64,000 bases of DNA from an uncultured Methanolobus sp. (GCF_963667555.1 NZ_OY763421.1:2559562-2623561), one strand, 5' to 3'; counted from the stretch's first letter, positions 1 to 10,346 are shown. Notes: a model not told the origin generated them from the letters alone. Translations and numbers: made by a program.

Positions 1-65
1 GCCTGTACTGATGAAATCATCAGTAACAATGCAAAAACAACAGTAACGAAGATTTTTGTTTTCAT
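1..65 (-). CDS. N-terminus of a secreted or lipid-anchored protein (partial)
   Basis: The complement of 63-65 is an ATG followed by 21 open codons to the window edge. The peptide begins MKTKIFVTVVFALLLMISS, a short basic head followed by a hydrophobic core, which is a typical Sec signal peptide. The rest of the gene lies outside the window, so no function can be given. It is divergent from the membrane protein gene at 221, with an AT-rich gap that must hold both promoters. Confidence 0.5.
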   Translation of the reverse strand, partial: MKTKIFVTVVFALLLMISSVQ

Positions 66-220
66 AGTAACATCTTCTACAATATTAATTATTAAAACTA
101 TAAATTTTTTATTTTTAGCTCCAATAAAATTATAGTTCTTCGATTAAACAAAGCTACATTGTATTCCTGTTCAAACAGCATTTAATATCAGTAACCATCT
201 ACTATAATTTAGAAAAGATT

Positions 221-1528
221 ATGGTCCAGATAGATAAACTCCGCAAGGTTCTGAAAAATACTCCTCTTAATGCATTTGCCGGATGGACGATGGTTCTGCT
301 CCTGACATTGCTTGGAATAGGTAACTTCATCTACGGCAGGTTCATGTGGACCATACTGATAGCCTTTGTCATAAGTATAATAATAACACCTGCCATCAGG
401 ACTCAGAAACTCTCGGTGATGCCATCGTGGTATTTTATCTTCCTGGCAATCCTGCCCATAGTAGGAAGTGCGACTGCCTGGTACTTCTTTTCCACCAGCA
501 TACCGTTTTACGTTTCAGTGGCAACCATTGCACTGCTTATGGCCGCTGAGATAAACTGGTTCACTTCGGTCAGGATGAACTACAAATTCGCCATACTGCT
601 GGTCATTGCCACAACGCTTGCAATATCAGGACTATGGCATCTTGTTGAGTGGCTTCTGGATATTTATTTTGGAACCAGCTATCTCCTTGGTGATCTTTCA
701 CCTGATGCCATCAATGATATTGTGATGCATCAGTTCATCTATGCCACAATAGCCGGAGTCGCAGCAGGAGCTTTGTTCGGATGGTATTTCAGGTCATCTA
801 ATAATACAGACCTTGTAGAAGTTCCAACTCATTTTTCAGTGGAAACTGAGGATTATATCACACACAGACCGCCTGCTCCAATACGCAGACTTCTTGGAAT
901 TTCCGATAAAACACAGCTATTAACAGCCAGAATGCTACAGGGTGGACTTGTACTGCTGCTGCTGTTTGGAATCTTAAGAAAGGATCTGTCTACAACAGTG
1001 AATGCGACAACCGGACTAATGCTCACTTTTGTGCCTCATATAATCACACGCAAATATAACATCAAACAGGATACAGGACTTGTACTGTGGCTCACATTGG
1101 CAATCTTTCTGCACACAGTTGGAACCTTCGAATTCTATGACTACATCGACAACTGGGACCACGTAACCCACGCACTCTCAGCCAGTGTGGTTGCTGCTGC
1201 CGGATATACTCTGATAAGAGCTATCGACATCTACGTTGATGAGATCTACATACCACCTAAGGTACTCTTCATTTTCATCCTCATATTCGTACTTGCAATG
1301 GGAGTTGTATGGGAAATTATCGAATTCCTCAGCGACCAGCTAACATCAACACTCGGCTTTGAGGCAATACTTGCCCAGCATGGTATAGGGGACACGATGC
1401 TTGATCTAATGTTCGACCTTTTCGGAGCTGTACTTGCAGCAACCTGGGGAACTGCCTATCTTTCTAAAATATCCTACAAGCTGGCAGCCACATTCGATGA
1501 GATAGGAAGTTTGAAGAACAGGAAATAA
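221..1528 (+). CDS. polytopic membrane protein, DUF2238-like C-terminal half
   Basis: The protein has 435 residues with about ten to twelve hydrophobic segments. The C-terminal half carries a pattern of acidic and aromatic residues between helices (DNWDHVTHALS near residue 310, WEIIEFL near 370, DTMLDLMFDLFGA near 400) that resembles the DUF2238 membrane family. The first half has a related-looking segment (LWHLVEWLLD near residue 150), so the protein may be an internal duplication. No catalytic assignment can be made. It stands alone and converges with the TraB-like gene. Membrane location is clear; the role is unknown. Confidence 0.6.
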   Translation: MVQIDKLRKVLKNTPLNAFAGWTMVLLLTLLGIGNFIYGRFMWTILIAFVISIIITPAIRTQKLSVMPSWYFIFLAILPIVGSATAWYFFSTSIPFYVSVATIALLMAAEINWFTSVRMNYKFAILLVIATTLAISGLWHLVEWLLDIYFGTSYLLGDLSPDAINDIVMHQFIYATIAGVAAGALFGWYFRSSNNTDLVEVPTHFSVETEDYITHRPPAPIRRLLGISDKTQLLTARMLQGGLVLLLLFGILRKDLSTTVNATTGLMLTFVPHIITRKYNIKQDTGLVLWLTLAIFLHTVGTFEFYDYIDNWDHVTHALSASVVAAAGYTLIRAIDIYVDEIYIPPKVLFIFILIFVLAMGVVWEIIEFLSDQLTSTLGFEAILAQHGIGDTMLDLMFDLFGAVLAATWGTAYLSKISYKLAATFDEIGSLKNRK

Positions 1529-1606
1529 CAACGAGAAACAAAAAGAAAGTAAAAAAGGGTTAAATAAAAGAGTAAAAAGACAAGGTTAATTTGTGCTTAA
1601 TCTGTT

Positions 1607-3025
1607 TTAACCCAGTCCAAGAGCTGCAAATCCGGCACTTATTCCATTGCGGATAAGTTCCTGAGGATCGATTCCTGTAACCTGGATCATTACATAAACA
1701 CCAAGGAAAGTACCGATCATACTTCCAAGGTTGGCAAGAGCTGCCACAAGAACAACTCGGAAGAGATTGTTCTTCATCATGTCCTCAGTTGTTTCGATCT
1801 CAACGAGCTCTTTGAAATTATCAGTTGTCGGTGGGCGGTATTTTGCTTCGGTCAGACCTGCGAACCATCCTGCTGCCATCATCGGGTTAAGGGATGTGAG
1901 CCATGCAACGGAGAATGCGGTCAGAACTGAGTACGGATGGCCTCTTGCAAGCAACGCTCCGGCAGCGCTGAGAACACCATTTATGATGAACCACCATGCA
2001 AATGCAAGTGCAAGTGTTTCCAGTGGAACTCCGGAAAGGATAAGCAATGCAAATGTTCCAAGTGCAATTGCAACCACCAGGGCACCGAAAAGCTTCATGA
2101 TGCTGAATTTCTTCTTTGGAGCTTCAACTCCATAGTTAATTCTGGGAATTGTCTTCGGGTTCTCAAGATAACGCTGGATACCTGCCCTGTGGCCTGCACC
2201 TATTACAGCTACGATCTTCTTGTTGCCACCCATTGCAGCTTTTACAAGATTGTTAGCCATGTATGCGTCTCTTTCATCGATAAGAACCTTAACAGCATTC
2301 GGAGATGTGTCCCTGAACTCTTCAACCAGCATGGAAACCATATCCTGATTGGTAATTGTGTCCATATCGATATCCTGAGTGCCGCCGATACCAAGTACAG
2401 CAGCAATAAGGCCGCCAAGCATCTTCAGTTTCTCGATAAAACCCATCTTGCTCCAGAAACGCTGGAGAGTTACCTGAACATCCCTGTCAATGAGAAGAAC
2501 CTGTGCGCCACTGGCTTCAGCAGCCTCGATGGCACTTATCATCTCAGCACCTGGCTGGACACCCATTTCATCAGCGAATTTCTTCTGAATATGAGCCAGC
2601 AGCATGTGTACAAGATAGAAATAGACCTTGCCTTCCTTGAGAAGCTCCTTTACCGGAATGTCACTGTTCTTGACATTACCTTTGATGGCTTCGTACCTTG
2701 GACGACAGAGTTCAACTGCAACTATGTCCGGCTTCTCCCTTTCAATAGTTGCATTGACTTCCCTGACACTTTTTTCAGAGACGTGGGCTGTTCCAACAAG
2801 AATAATCTCGCTGGGCCTGTTAGCATTTTCAGGTTCACCTTCAGATGCAGGTCTTTCGGGTCTGTCATCCCTGATGACCTCTTTTATGATCTGGATCTCA
2901 GAAGGCCCTGAACTGGAAAACGATGAATTCCCCGGATATTCCTCAGAATACATCTCATCATTTGTTGACGTGTAACTGTAATCTGAAGAGCTTTCCTGGG
3001 AATCACTTAAATTATCATGTTTCAA
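1607..3025 (-). CDS. TraB/PrgY family membrane protein
   Basis: The protein has 472 residues. A low-complexity acidic and serine-rich head (about residues 1-70) precedes a TraB domain with the family signatures GTAHVSEKSV (about 77-86), VELCRPRY (about 104) and the conserved IGAGHRAGI near residue 275. Four or five hydrophobic helices fill the C-terminal third. The TraB family was named for enterococcal pheromone shutdown proteins and is related to the GumN/Tiki protease-like fold, with conserved Glu and His residues. The biochemical role in archaea is not established. It is probably co-directional with, but independent of, the upstream protease gene. Confidence 0.8.
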   Translation of the reverse strand: MKHDNLSDSQESSSDYSYTSTNDEMYSEEYPGNSSFSSSGPSEIQIIKEVIRDDRPERPASEGEPENANRPSEIILVGTAHVSEKSVREVNATIEREKPDIVAVELCRPRYEAIKGNVKNSDIPVKELLKEGKVYFYLVHMLLAHIQKKFADEMGVQPGAEMISAIEAAEASGAQVLLIDRDVQVTLQRFWSKMGFIEKLKMLGGLIAAVLGIGGTQDIDMDTITNQDMVSMLVEEFRDTSPNAVKVLIDERDAYMANNLVKAAMGGNKKIVAVIGAGHRAGIQRYLENPKTIPRINYGVEAPKKKFSIMKLFGALVVAIALGTFALLILSGVPLETLALAFAWWFIINGVLSAAGALLARGHPYSVLTAFSVAWLTSLNPMMAAGWFAGLTEAKYRPPTTDNFKELVEIETTEDMMKNNLFRVVLVAALANLGSMIGTFLGVYVMIQVTGIDPQELIRNGISAGFAALGLG

Positions 3026-3059
3026 TGTAGATCCTCTTTAAGATTGTAGAACTACCTGG

Positions 3060-4151
3060 TCACTCGGTCAATAACATCAACGATCTCATAATATCCGTTC
3101 TTGAAAGGATACCTGTAACATTACCGTTGTCTACTACCAGAATACGCCCTATATTATTGATCGCCATTACCTTGAATGCTTCTGCCGCACTGGCGCTTGA
3201 TGGCAGTGTTACAACATCCTTTGTCATAACATCAGATACAAGGGCCGCATAACGCTCATGTGGCATTACATTTCGTATGTCTGTAAACGTTACAATCCCT
3301 TTTAAAGAATTGCCTTTTATTACAGGATATCCAAGATGTTTGTTCTCAAACATAAAATGTGAGAGTTCCTCAACTGTCATCTCCGGTTCAACTGAAATAA
3401 CATCCTTTGACATGACATCAGATACTTTGTAATTTTCAAGACTGACAGTGACAGTGGTTGATTTGTCCTCTTCTGTTGCACTGAAGAAAACAAAAACAGC
3501 TATCAATATAAGCCATGGATTTGAAAACCATCCAACAACAGCCATCAAAAAAGCAAACATTTTACCAAAAGAAGCAGCAAAATGAGTTGCCTGCACATAA
3601 CTCATTCTTTTTGCTAACAAAGAGCGAAGAATTCTTCCACCATCCATGGGGAAAGCCGGAATAAGATTAAAAATTCCCAGTATTATGTTAATGGAACCAA
3701 GGATACCTACCATTAAAGACAACCATGTATTGCTGTATGATGGCATGTAAGAAGAAGCAACCACGTCCAATACCAGAAGACCAAAACCTATTATCAGACT
3801 CACAAGTGGTCCTGCAAATGCCATCTTGAATTCCTGGGAAGGCTCTCTTGGAATCTCTTCCATGGATGAGACTCCACCCAGTAACATGAGTGTTATATCT
3901 TTTATTTCAACACCGTAGCCTTTAGCTATATATGAGTGACCAAGCTCATGGAGCAGTACGCAGACAAAAAGTAGTATCGTTGTTAAAAGCGACAGACCAT
4001 ATGTCATCGCCGGCGAGCCTATGTCCGCAAAACCATAAGGCTGTGGATTTGTTGCGAACACAAGAGCAAAAATAGGAAGAATGAACAGAAAAGTGATGTG
4101 CACTTTTATGGGAATTCCCATGATGCTCCCGATCTTGTATGAAGAATTCAT
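3060..4151 (-). CDS. site-2-type intramembrane zinc metalloprotease with CBS pair
   Basis: The protein has 363 residues and belongs to peptidase family M50. The zinc-binding HELGH lies at residues 68-72 in a membrane helix, and the second ligand motif FPMDGGRI comes about 100 residues later. Six hydrophobic segments are followed by two C-terminal CBS domains (roughly residues 245-360), where the repeated SDVMSKDVISV / SDVMTKDVVTL segments start each domain. CBS-fused site-2 proteases are common in archaea and are thought to sense adenine nucleotides, cleaving membrane-bound regulators; the substrate here is unknown. Confidence 0.88.
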   Translation of the reverse strand: MNSSYKIGSIMGIPIKVHITFLFILPIFALVFATNPQPYGFADIGSPAMTYGLSLLTTILLFVCVLLHELGHSYIAKGYGVEIKDITLMLLGGVSSMEEIPREPSQEFKMAFAGPLVSLIIGFGLLVLDVVASSYMPSYSNTWLSLMVGILGSINIILGIFNLIPAFPMDGGRILRSLLAKRMSYVQATHFAASFGKMFAFLMAVVGWFSNPWLILIAVFVFFSATEEDKSTTVTVSLENYKVSDVMSKDVISVEPEMTVEELSHFMFENKHLGYPVIKGNSLKGIVTFTDIRNVMPHERYAALVSDVMTKDVVTLPSSASAAEAFKVMAINNIGRILVVDNGNVTGILSRTDIMRSLMLLTE

Positions 4152-4670
4152 GACAGTATTTTAGGTGGGTTAATATTTATTTTTAACTTATTTTGACTGC
4201 AGAATTCCTGTTTATGTGAGTAACACAAACTTTACTCTTTTTCATTTCCATAAAAACAATTTGAAGCTAAAAAGAAAGTAACCATCCGCCAAAGGCGGCA
4301 CATTCCAATGATGCTATACAGAAAGTGTTTCAAATAATAGTCTATGTATACATAGATTTTCAAAGAAGTCTTGAAAAGAAGGTATAAGGTATTTGCAGAT
4401 TATTTATTTCTTCTTGTTGGGAAAACGCCGGCTTCGCCGGACCCTTCGGGCTCTTTGAATACTTTCACCCCGCTTGGCTCAGGAGTATAAGTAAGAAACA
4501 CATACTAGAACTTAGAACAGGCAAGATGAACACACGCCTTACGCGCTTCAAGGCCAGGTGCCATCTAGCCTCATCCCCTCAACTTTAATTTTTTGATGTT
4601 CATTATTTCCTCTCTTTTTTTGTTTTGTGTTTTATTCTGGAAACTCACAAACAGGAAATCAGAAAAGGTT
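4152..4670. other. intergenic region holding repeat copy A
   Basis: This roughly 520-base stretch between two minus-strand genes has no convincing coding frame. It contains one copy of a dispersed element (4294-4450) with GC-rich hairpins at its ends. The promoter of the protease gene must lie at its left edge. Confidence 0.6.
4294..4450 (+). repeat. dispersed ~157-bp element, copy A
   Basis: The left end reads GGCGGCACATTCC-ATGAT-CTATACAGAAA (one variable base at each gap) and the right end GCCGGCTTCGCCGGACCCTTCGGG, given here in parts. Both ends recur in the same relative order and spacing, in inverted orientation, at 31790-31947, while the interior differs. The right end can fold as GCCGGCTTCGCCGG. 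It looks like a small non-autonomous or REP-like element. Confidence 0.6.
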
Positions 4671-5846
4671 TCAAAGAGTGTCAAGGACTTTTTTCAGGTC
4701 AGAAACAAAAGAGTCTATCATCTCAAAACTGACATGAGGCATGATAACAAGACGGAGTCCATGAGGATTCTGGGTTATGGAGACCTGCCAGTTAAATTCC
4801 TTTGCCAGCCTGCTTCTAACAAGATCACATTTCGGGACTTCCAGTGCAACCACATTCATAACCGGTTCTATCAACGGGCGGACATCGATCTCTGCAAGTT
4901 TGTCCAGAAGATACTCTGTAAGCTCCATGCATTTTGAAACTGTTTTTCTGTAACCTTCTTTTCCAAGATGATTTATAACGGCATATGTTGCTGCCACTGC
5001 GGCTCCACTTCTTGTTCCCGTTAGCGTGTACTGGGTGGAAACCGTAAGATACGGCGTGTCCGCCTTAAGACTCTCAAGCTGGTGAGGATCACGGAAAAGA
5101 AGAACTCCTGCCGGAATTGTGCTCAGACCCATCTTGTGCGGATCGATAGCTATTGATGTAACTCCCGGTAACTTGAAATCAAAATTATAAGACCTTTTCA
5201 TGAAAGGAAGGACAAAACCTCCGAATGCTGCATCGATATGCAGGAAAATGTTCTTTTCAAGAGCAATATCCGAAAGTTCTTTTATCGGGTCAACCTGACC
5301 GAACTCCGTTGAACCTGCAATTGCAACAAGGCCTATTGTGTTCTCATCTATAAGTGATTTTACAGACTCGACCGAAACTTTAAGTTCATCATCAAGACTC
5401 GCTTTTCTAAGTTCCACGTCAAGTATATCTGAGACCTTATCAAAGGAAAAGTGAGCCGAATCCGGAACCACCAGATTTGGTCTTGCACATTTTTGACCGC
5501 TTTTTGAAGAGTTCTGATAATTTGGACTCTGTAAAAATAGATTTCTCATTGAACGAATTGCCTGAATATTTGATTCAGTGCCGCCTGTTGTCATATAACC
5601 AACAGCATCGGCTTTATGGAGAAGATCTCCAAGTGAACTTAAGATCTCTTTCTCAAGATTGTACGTTCCCCTGAATAGACCGAAGTCACCCATATTCGAT
5701 TCTATGAACTGCATGTGAGCTTGCACTGCTATTTTGTGCGGATAGGTGCACATGGAACTCAGCACACGTTCGTATTTCAGGTCCTGACCCTTAGAATCGT
5801 TTAAGATGCTACGTATTTCCTCTTCAGATAGGCCGGTTTCGTTCAT
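4671..5846 (-). CDS. mfnA: L-tyrosine / L-aspartate decarboxylase (PLP)
   Basis: The protein has 391 residues and matches archaeal MfnA in length and layout. It is a fold-type-I PLP decarboxylase with the cofactor lysine in DPHKMG (Lys238), the HIDAAFGG aspartate region (about 203-210) and a TTGGTESN phosphate-binding loop (about 86-93). MfnA makes tyramine for the methanofuran side chain in methanogens and, in many archaea, beta-alanine from aspartate for coenzyme A. Methanofuran is not needed to form methane from methyl groups but is used for methyl oxidation to CO2. It is a single gene with its own promoter region upstream. Confidence 0.9.
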   Translation of the reverse strand: MNETGLSEEEIRSILNDSKGQDLKYERVLSSMCTYPHKIAVQAHMQFIESNMGDFGLFRGTYNLEKEILSSLGDLLHKADAVGYMTTGGTESNIQAIRSMRNLFLQSPNYQNSSKSGQKCARPNLVVPDSAHFSFDKVSDILDVELRKASLDDELKVSVESVKSLIDENTIGLVAIAGSTEFGQVDPIKELSDIALEKNIFLHIDAAFGGFVLPFMKRSYNFDFKLPGVTSIAIDPHKMGLSTIPAGVLLFRDPHQLESLKADTPYLTVSTQYTLTGTRSGAAVAATYAVINHLGKEGYRKTVSKCMELTEYLLDKLAEIDVRPLIEPVMNVVALEVPKCDLVRSRLAKEFNWQVSITQNPHGLRLVIMPHVSFEMIDSFVSDLKKVLDTL

Positions 5847-5982
5847 TTGCTATATGAATAAAAGAAGATGCTTAAAACAATTGTGTTACGAATTGGGATA
5901 TACAATTCTAAAACATTTGTTGTAGAAAAATTTTCTAATAAAATATAAAAATAAAATAATAACATAAAAAAGAAAAAGAAGA

Positions 5983-6681
5983 TCAGGATACACCTTTGTA
6001 TATCTTAAGACCTTCATCGGAAACCGTGACCACCCATGGGTCCATACTATGGGTTGTGGCACGCATCTTGAGTACCCTTATGAAACGGTAGGACACATTC
6101 TGCTTTGAAGCTATTCCAAGTTCTATTATCCCGTCCGTAAGATAACCCTCTATACCAGATTGCGACTGATGCGTATCAAGGGTATTGAAATTTTCGAATA
6201 TGATAAAAGATGTAAGGTTCTCACGACGCAAAGGTTCGAACAAATGATACAGACGCTTGCGCATTTCATCATCACTTTCTTCCATAAGAGAATATAACGC
6301 ACCAAGCGAATCCAGTGCAACACAGGAGAATTTGTCACCCCATTTTCTCTTATACTGCATGATCTGCGTCTCAATTGTAGAAATAAGATCCTGCGTGTAC
6401 TCATCAAACTGCAATCTGTAGTCACTGTAATCAAGAATACCAAGTCTTTCTGTAAGCTTTACACCCATGTGTTCCATGTTCCTTACATGATTGGCTTTGC
6501 TTTCTTCAAGAGTTATATACAATCCGTATTCATCAGCACCTTCCAGGTATTTTGAAAGTATGGAGAATGTCAGTCCTGATTTCAGGGTACCGGGAGCACC
6601 TGTGATAAGAACAACACTGTTTCTTGGTATATCAGTCTGGAAAACTTTGTTCAATCCCTCTATAGTATCTATGAATCTCAT
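5983..6681 (-). CDS. KaiC-like RecA-superfamily ATPase
   Basis: The protein has about 232 residues and a single RecA-like domain with Walker A GAPGTLKSG near residue 28 and a Walker B-like VALDSLGALYS segment near residue 125. It resembles single-domain KaiC/GvpD/FlaH-type archaeal ATPases, although no circadian role is implied. The ATG at 6681 is preferred because an AGGTG box precedes it at a normal distance; two earlier ATG/GTG codons lie inside or against that box. It sits directly downstream of the CheF-like gene, probably in one operon with it and perhaps with the PAS-DUF835 gene, which suggests a signalling cluster. Confidence 0.75.
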   Translation of the reverse strand: MRFIDTIEGLNKVFQTDIPRNSVVLITGAPGTLKSGLTFSILSKYLEGADEYGLYITLEESKANHVRNMEHMGVKLTERLGILDYSDYRLQFDEYTQDLISTIETQIMQYKRKWGDKFSCVALDSLGALYSLMEESDDEMRKRLYHLFEPLRRENLTSFIIFENFNTLDTHQSQSGIEGYLTDGIIELGIASKQNVSYRFIRVLKMRATTHSMDPWVVTVSDEGLKIYKGVS

Positions 6682-6697
6682 TGGCATCACCTTTACA

Positions 6698-7900
6698 TCA
6701 CAATAATTTATCCATCATCTTCTTTTTAGCATATTCCATTTCAAATTCCCTGAGCCTGTCAGATTCCACAAAACCGGTCAAAGAAGAATCTGTTACTTTC
6801 TCACTCATGTGGTCTCTTATCATTTTGATTGCCTTAGGGGTCAGAGTCAGATCATCATCAATCAATTCTGTCTGTATCATATGTTCAAGTTTGGAAGAGA
6901 CTGCAAACGGCTCAATTGAACAAAGGTAAGCAAGATCTTTTTTCTCTTTGACTCCGATATAAATGGCATTGACAAGCTTGTATATAGTATCCTGATTACC
7001 ATCCAGAATATCGAACATAGCAAAAGTGATTGAATCTTCTATTGATTCAAGCGTTATCGCAACATCATGTTTTGTTCCAAGCTTCAGGTGAGAGCCGGAC
7101 TCTGAAATTTCAATGCTGACCTTTTCCAGCTGTTCCAGAGGAAGAAACTTCCAGATATGCTCGGTATTTACATGACCTATAAGTGAAGAAATGTCAAATT
7201 TCCAGGCTACCTTGTTCATATTCTCTGTAGCCCTGAAACTTGTAGTTTTACTCCAGCTTTTTGCTATCTGCTTAAAGGAGTTGCTAAGATCTTTTCCAAT
7301 CGTACCTTCTCCTTTTCCTTTCAGGTCTTCAACTATTGCAACTCCTTCAGGAGTGACAAGAGCAAATTCATCAACGAGTTTTTTCTTTTTGAGCACTGAA
7401 AAAGCGTGTTTCAAAAGGATCTTGTCCTTGTTGAAAATAGGAAGAAGTACATCCATATTTGTTATTCCTGAAGAGAGCAGGAACAATAATCTTACCTGTT
7501 CAGGACTTAGCTGCTCATATTCTGCGTCTGCGCTGAAACCCAAATAGGTAAGCAGATAGGATTTTAACTTTTCAATGTTCGCTTTATCTCCGGTAAAGAT
7601 CATAGAAGATGTCACATAACCTGTACCAAACATTGATAGTTTTTTGTAATCTACAACAATATAATTAGAATGCCGACTTGAAGCCATTATCCTGTTTTCG
7701 ATTGTTTTTGGCAGTTTCCGGTTAACAAGTTCTATAGACTTTAAGGGAATGGTTTCCCAGTCATCTGATTTTGAAAGCCACAATTCCTGGTCACTTATGC
7801 CTACTTTACCGTGTGTCCACTGAGAATCTGAAATAGTAATATTAGTAACAAGCTGTGGAATACCAATTATAAAGTCCAGTTCAACTTCAGAGTATTCCAT
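6698..7900 (-). CDS. CheF-like archaeal taxis/signalling protein
   Basis: The protein has 400 residues. Its N-terminal 140 residues form a PH-like beta-rich domain (TITDSQ..HGKVGISDQELWL) like that of archaeal CheF (DUF439) proteins, followed by a helical region and winged-helix-like segments (LSPEQVRLLFLLSSGI; LTPKAIKMIRDHM). CheF links the chemotaxis machinery to the archaellum motor in haloarchaea. No che or archaellum genes are visible in this window, so the link to motility is only a family-level inference. It ends just upstream of the KaiC-like ATPase gene. Confidence 0.6.
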   Translation of the reverse strand: MEYSEVELDFIIGIPQLVTNITISDSQWTHGKVGISDQELWLSKSDDWETIPLKSIELVNRKLPKTIENRIMASSRHSNYIVVDYKKLSMFGTGYVTSSMIFTGDKANIEKLKSYLLTYLGFSADAEYEQLSPEQVRLLFLLSSGITNMDVLLPIFNKDKILLKHAFSVLKKKKLVDEFALVTPEGVAIVEDLKGKGEGTIGKDLSNSFKQIAKSWSKTTSFRATENMNKVAWKFDISSLIGHVNTEHIWKFLPLEQLEKVSIEISESGSHLKLGTKHDVAITLESIEDSITFAMFDILDGNQDTIYKLVNAIYIGVKEKKDLAYLCSIEPFAVSSKLEHMIQTELIDDDLTLTPKAIKMIRDHMSEKVTDSSLTGFVESDRLREFEMEYAKKKMMDKLL

Positions 7901-7945
7901 TGAAAATTACCTCTTGTTTTTCTTATTCTGTTTTTACAATCATTT

Positions 7946-9676
7946 TCAGCTACTTTTTTCTTCGGCATCGTCAACACCGGTTTTAATATGTTTCATCCAG
8001 CGCGTCATTAAACGGAAATCCTTCTGCTCAAGGGTCAGAGAATCAATATGTATAACCATGCTGGAGCTTGAACTCATAACTGAATCGTTTATTTCCTCTA
8101 CGGCTTTTATAACAGATTTAATGTCATTGTCAAGTGCAAGATATTCCAGACCATCAAGGAATACGACTCCACGCTCAACTTTTTCGATAAAATTATAAAT
8201 TGCAGGCTGCAACTTGTAAAGCTCACTGGAATTTATGTACGGTTGCCCTGATTCCTGATTCTTTGTCAGCCATATAAAAGGAGTTTTCAAAAGACCATAT
8301 TCTGCTCTGATCCTTTCAGGATTCTGCCTTGTTATGCAAAGACCAGGGACACCGCTTTTGACCATGTTTGCAAACATCTGATAACTTTCATCTGCTTCAA
8401 TGCCGTCCCTGTAGTAAATATAACCAGCACCTAGTTCTGCATATTTGATATCTACATCAAAATTTTCATCAGAGATTTCTTCCTGCAGAGGATCAAAAAA
8501 GAGATTTCGAAGATCGGAAATATTCTGGAATGTTACTACAGCTCTTTCATCCATGCCTTCTTTTGTTACAATTGATTGTGAAACGTTAGCCATTAAAGAA
8601 GTTCCGTCTTTTGTGATGAATTCAAGAACCTTAGACTTTGTAGATCCCCTTTTAAATTTTTCCGGCTTTGTCAAAAGGTTTAAGAAAGGAACCCCGATCA
8701 GTTCATCGAATTCAAAACCTAAAGCATCAAGGGCTTTCTGGTTGATCGTTATTATCCTCATGTCATTGTCAAGAGACAGGGTTGCTATAGGTGAGAGCTC
8801 CATTAGATTATGAATGAATTCGTATGTCTGGATAAGTTCATCACGTGATATTTTAAGTGTCTCTTCAGAAATTGTCTGTTCAGTTACATCACGGATCAGT
8901 GTTACAATACCTTCCATATTTTCTTCTGCATCAAATATGGCTGTTTTTGTGACCTCAATGAACTTCTTTTCTCCTTCATCGTCAATGAAATCCATTGTTG
9001 ATCGTGTGGTTTTACCTGTACTAATGGCTTCATCATCCAATTGAGAAAATTTATCTGCGATGTATTCTGAAAAAAGTTCTCTGTCAGTTTTACCTGTTAT
9101 CTCATATCCCGGAAGGTTTGTGAACTTTTCAAAAGCCTTGTTACAAATAACAGCTTGTCCTTGCTTGTTTTTAAAATATACAACGGACGGGATCGATCTT
9201 ACCAGTGAATCAAAAGTTATCTGGGTATTACCATCTTCAGTCTGTAAATTACAAAGGAACTTAGAACCTTCGAATCTTGTGAGCTCTGTTATGTAAACTA
9301 AATCTCCTGCTGAATCATAATTGAACGATGATCTTAAACAGATAGTTTTGTCTTTTTTATCCAGATATTCATTGTATGCAAAAGAAATATCCTTATGTAA
9401 AATAGCTTCAGGACAATTTTCACAAGGGGTCGATCTTCCAAATATCTGAAAACATTTTTTTTCTTTTTCTTCTCCAGGCTTGAAGCCTGATAATGTAAAA
9501 CCTGCCTGGTTTAAAAAAAGGATATTATAGTTCTTGTCGTAGACACCGACTAAATGAGGAAATGAATTTAATAATGATTTTAGTATTGGATTCTGATCTA
9601 CGTCCGTTTCTATGGACATCAATTTTGACAGGACTGGTGTATTTTCGGTTTCAGTTAACATTACCCTTGTCACCAC
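7946..9676 (-). CDS. multi-PAS sensor protein with C-terminal DUF835
   Basis: The protein has 576 residues. Three PAS domains can be seen: residues about 25-130 (LVGVYDKNYNILFLNQAGF, with a CxxxxxxCxxC-like set near 91-103), 155-275 (IPSVVYFKNKQGQAVICNKAF) and 290-400 (ELSPIATLSLDNDMRIITINQ). A DUF835 domain follows (YIYYRDGIEADESYQMF to the end). No kinase domain is present. DUF835 is frequent in methanogen signalling proteins and has a RecA-like look, but its function is unknown. Cysteines in the first PAS could bind metal or sense redox. It lies upstream of the CheF-like gene and reads in the same direction. Confidence 0.75.
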   Translation of the reverse strand: MVTRVMLTETENTPVLSKLMSIETDVDQNPILKSLLNSFPHLVGVYDKNYNILFLNQAGFTLSGFKPGEEKEKKCFQIFGRSTPCENCPEAILHKDISFAYNEYLDKKDKTICLRSSFNYDSAGDLVYITELTRFEGSKFLCNLQTEDGNTQITFDSLVRSIPSVVYFKNKQGQAVICNKAFEKFTNLPGYEITGKTDRELFSEYIADKFSQLDDEAISTGKTTRSTMDFIDDEGEKKFIEVTKTAIFDAEENMEGIVTLIRDVTEQTISEETLKISRDELIQTYEFIHNLMELSPIATLSLDNDMRIITINQKALDALGFEFDELIGVPFLNLLTKPEKFKRGSTKSKVLEFITKDGTSLMANVSQSIVTKEGMDERAVVTFQNISDLRNLFFDPLQEEISDENFDVDIKYAELGAGYIYYRDGIEADESYQMFANMVKSGVPGLCITRQNPERIRAEYGLLKTPFIWLTKNQESGQPYINSSELYKLQPAIYNFIEKVERGVVFLDGLEYLALDNDIKSVIKAVEEINDSVMSSSSSMVIHIDSLTLEQKDFRLMTRWMKHIKTGVDDAEEKSS

Positions 9677-9831
9677 ACAGTTTCTATTAAGACTATATCT
9701 CTTTTATTCTATATATCTATTTATAGAAAAATAAGAGTATTATAAGACTTTTATAAGACCTATAAGAAATCATAAACAGAATAATTTTTTAACAGGGATT
9801 GTATAAATAAAAAACAGGATATTGATACTAA

Positions 9832-9851
9832 CCCCATGGTTTCTACTGGAG
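9832..9851 (-). repeat. ORB-like origin box 1
   Basis: Reads CTCCAGTAGAAACCATGGGG on the minus strand, matching the archaeal ORB pattern of a CCAGT/GGAAAC-like half followed by a G-run. Confidence 0.75.
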
Positions 9852-9915
9852 ATATGTTTCAGTATTGATTGATTTTTACTGACTTTTATTAAATCAATTT
9901 TATGAATGAGTGCAA

Positions 9916-9935
9916 CCCCATGATTTCTACTGGAA
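9916..9935 (-). repeat. ORB-like origin box 2
   Basis: Reads TTCCAGTAGAAATCATGGGG on the minus strand; same orientation as box 1, 84 bases away. Confidence 0.75.
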
Positions 9936-10160
9936 AATTTATGTTTCACTATGATTTTTCGTTTTTACTTTATTTTACACGATTTTTTGGAAAAATAACT
10001 AACTTAAACCATTTTTTAAATTAAGTTTTAATTATTTTTGAAATTTAGTTGTTTTAATTAACTTAATATTAAGAAAAGCTTATATAGTAATATATTGATA
10101 CATACACTGCCATCTTTTTTTATAAATTTAAAAAAAAGATAGTCATATCTTTTTTTCCAG

Positions 10161-10182
10161 CTTCCAGACGAAACCATAGGGT
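10161..10182 (+). repeat. ORB-like origin box 3 (weaker)
   Basis: Reads CTTCCAGACGAAACCATAGG followed by GT. It has the same CCAG-N2-GAAAC core as its neighbours but a broken G-run, and is inverted relative to boxes 1 and 2. Confidence 0.55.
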
Positions 10183-10200
10183 CTCTGTTCTTTATAAATG

Positions 10201-10220
10201 CTCCAGTTGAAATAAAGGGG
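10201..10220 (+). repeat. ORB-like origin box 4
   Basis: Reads CTCCAGTTGAAATAAAGGGG, inverted relative to boxes 1 and 2. Confidence 0.75.
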
Positions 10221-10326
10221 TTTACTTCCATATGAAATCATATTCTTTATATTCTTTCCATTTTGTAGCTTGTAAACAAAGTATCTTGGTACTTTTTTAA
10301 ACTCATTCTTATATTTTTATATAAAA

Positions 10327-10346
10327 CTCCAGTTGAAACAGAGGGG
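10327..10346 (+). repeat. ORB-like origin box 5
   Basis: Reads CTCCAGTTGAAACAGAGGGG; the closest of the set to the published mini-ORB consensus apart from the TTG centre. Confidence 0.75.

Noticed and set aside
1937..2911. 324-codon open frame antisense to the TraB-like gene
   Set aside because: Cys/Asn-rich product with no family features; it mirrors a gene with clear TraB motifs on the other strand.
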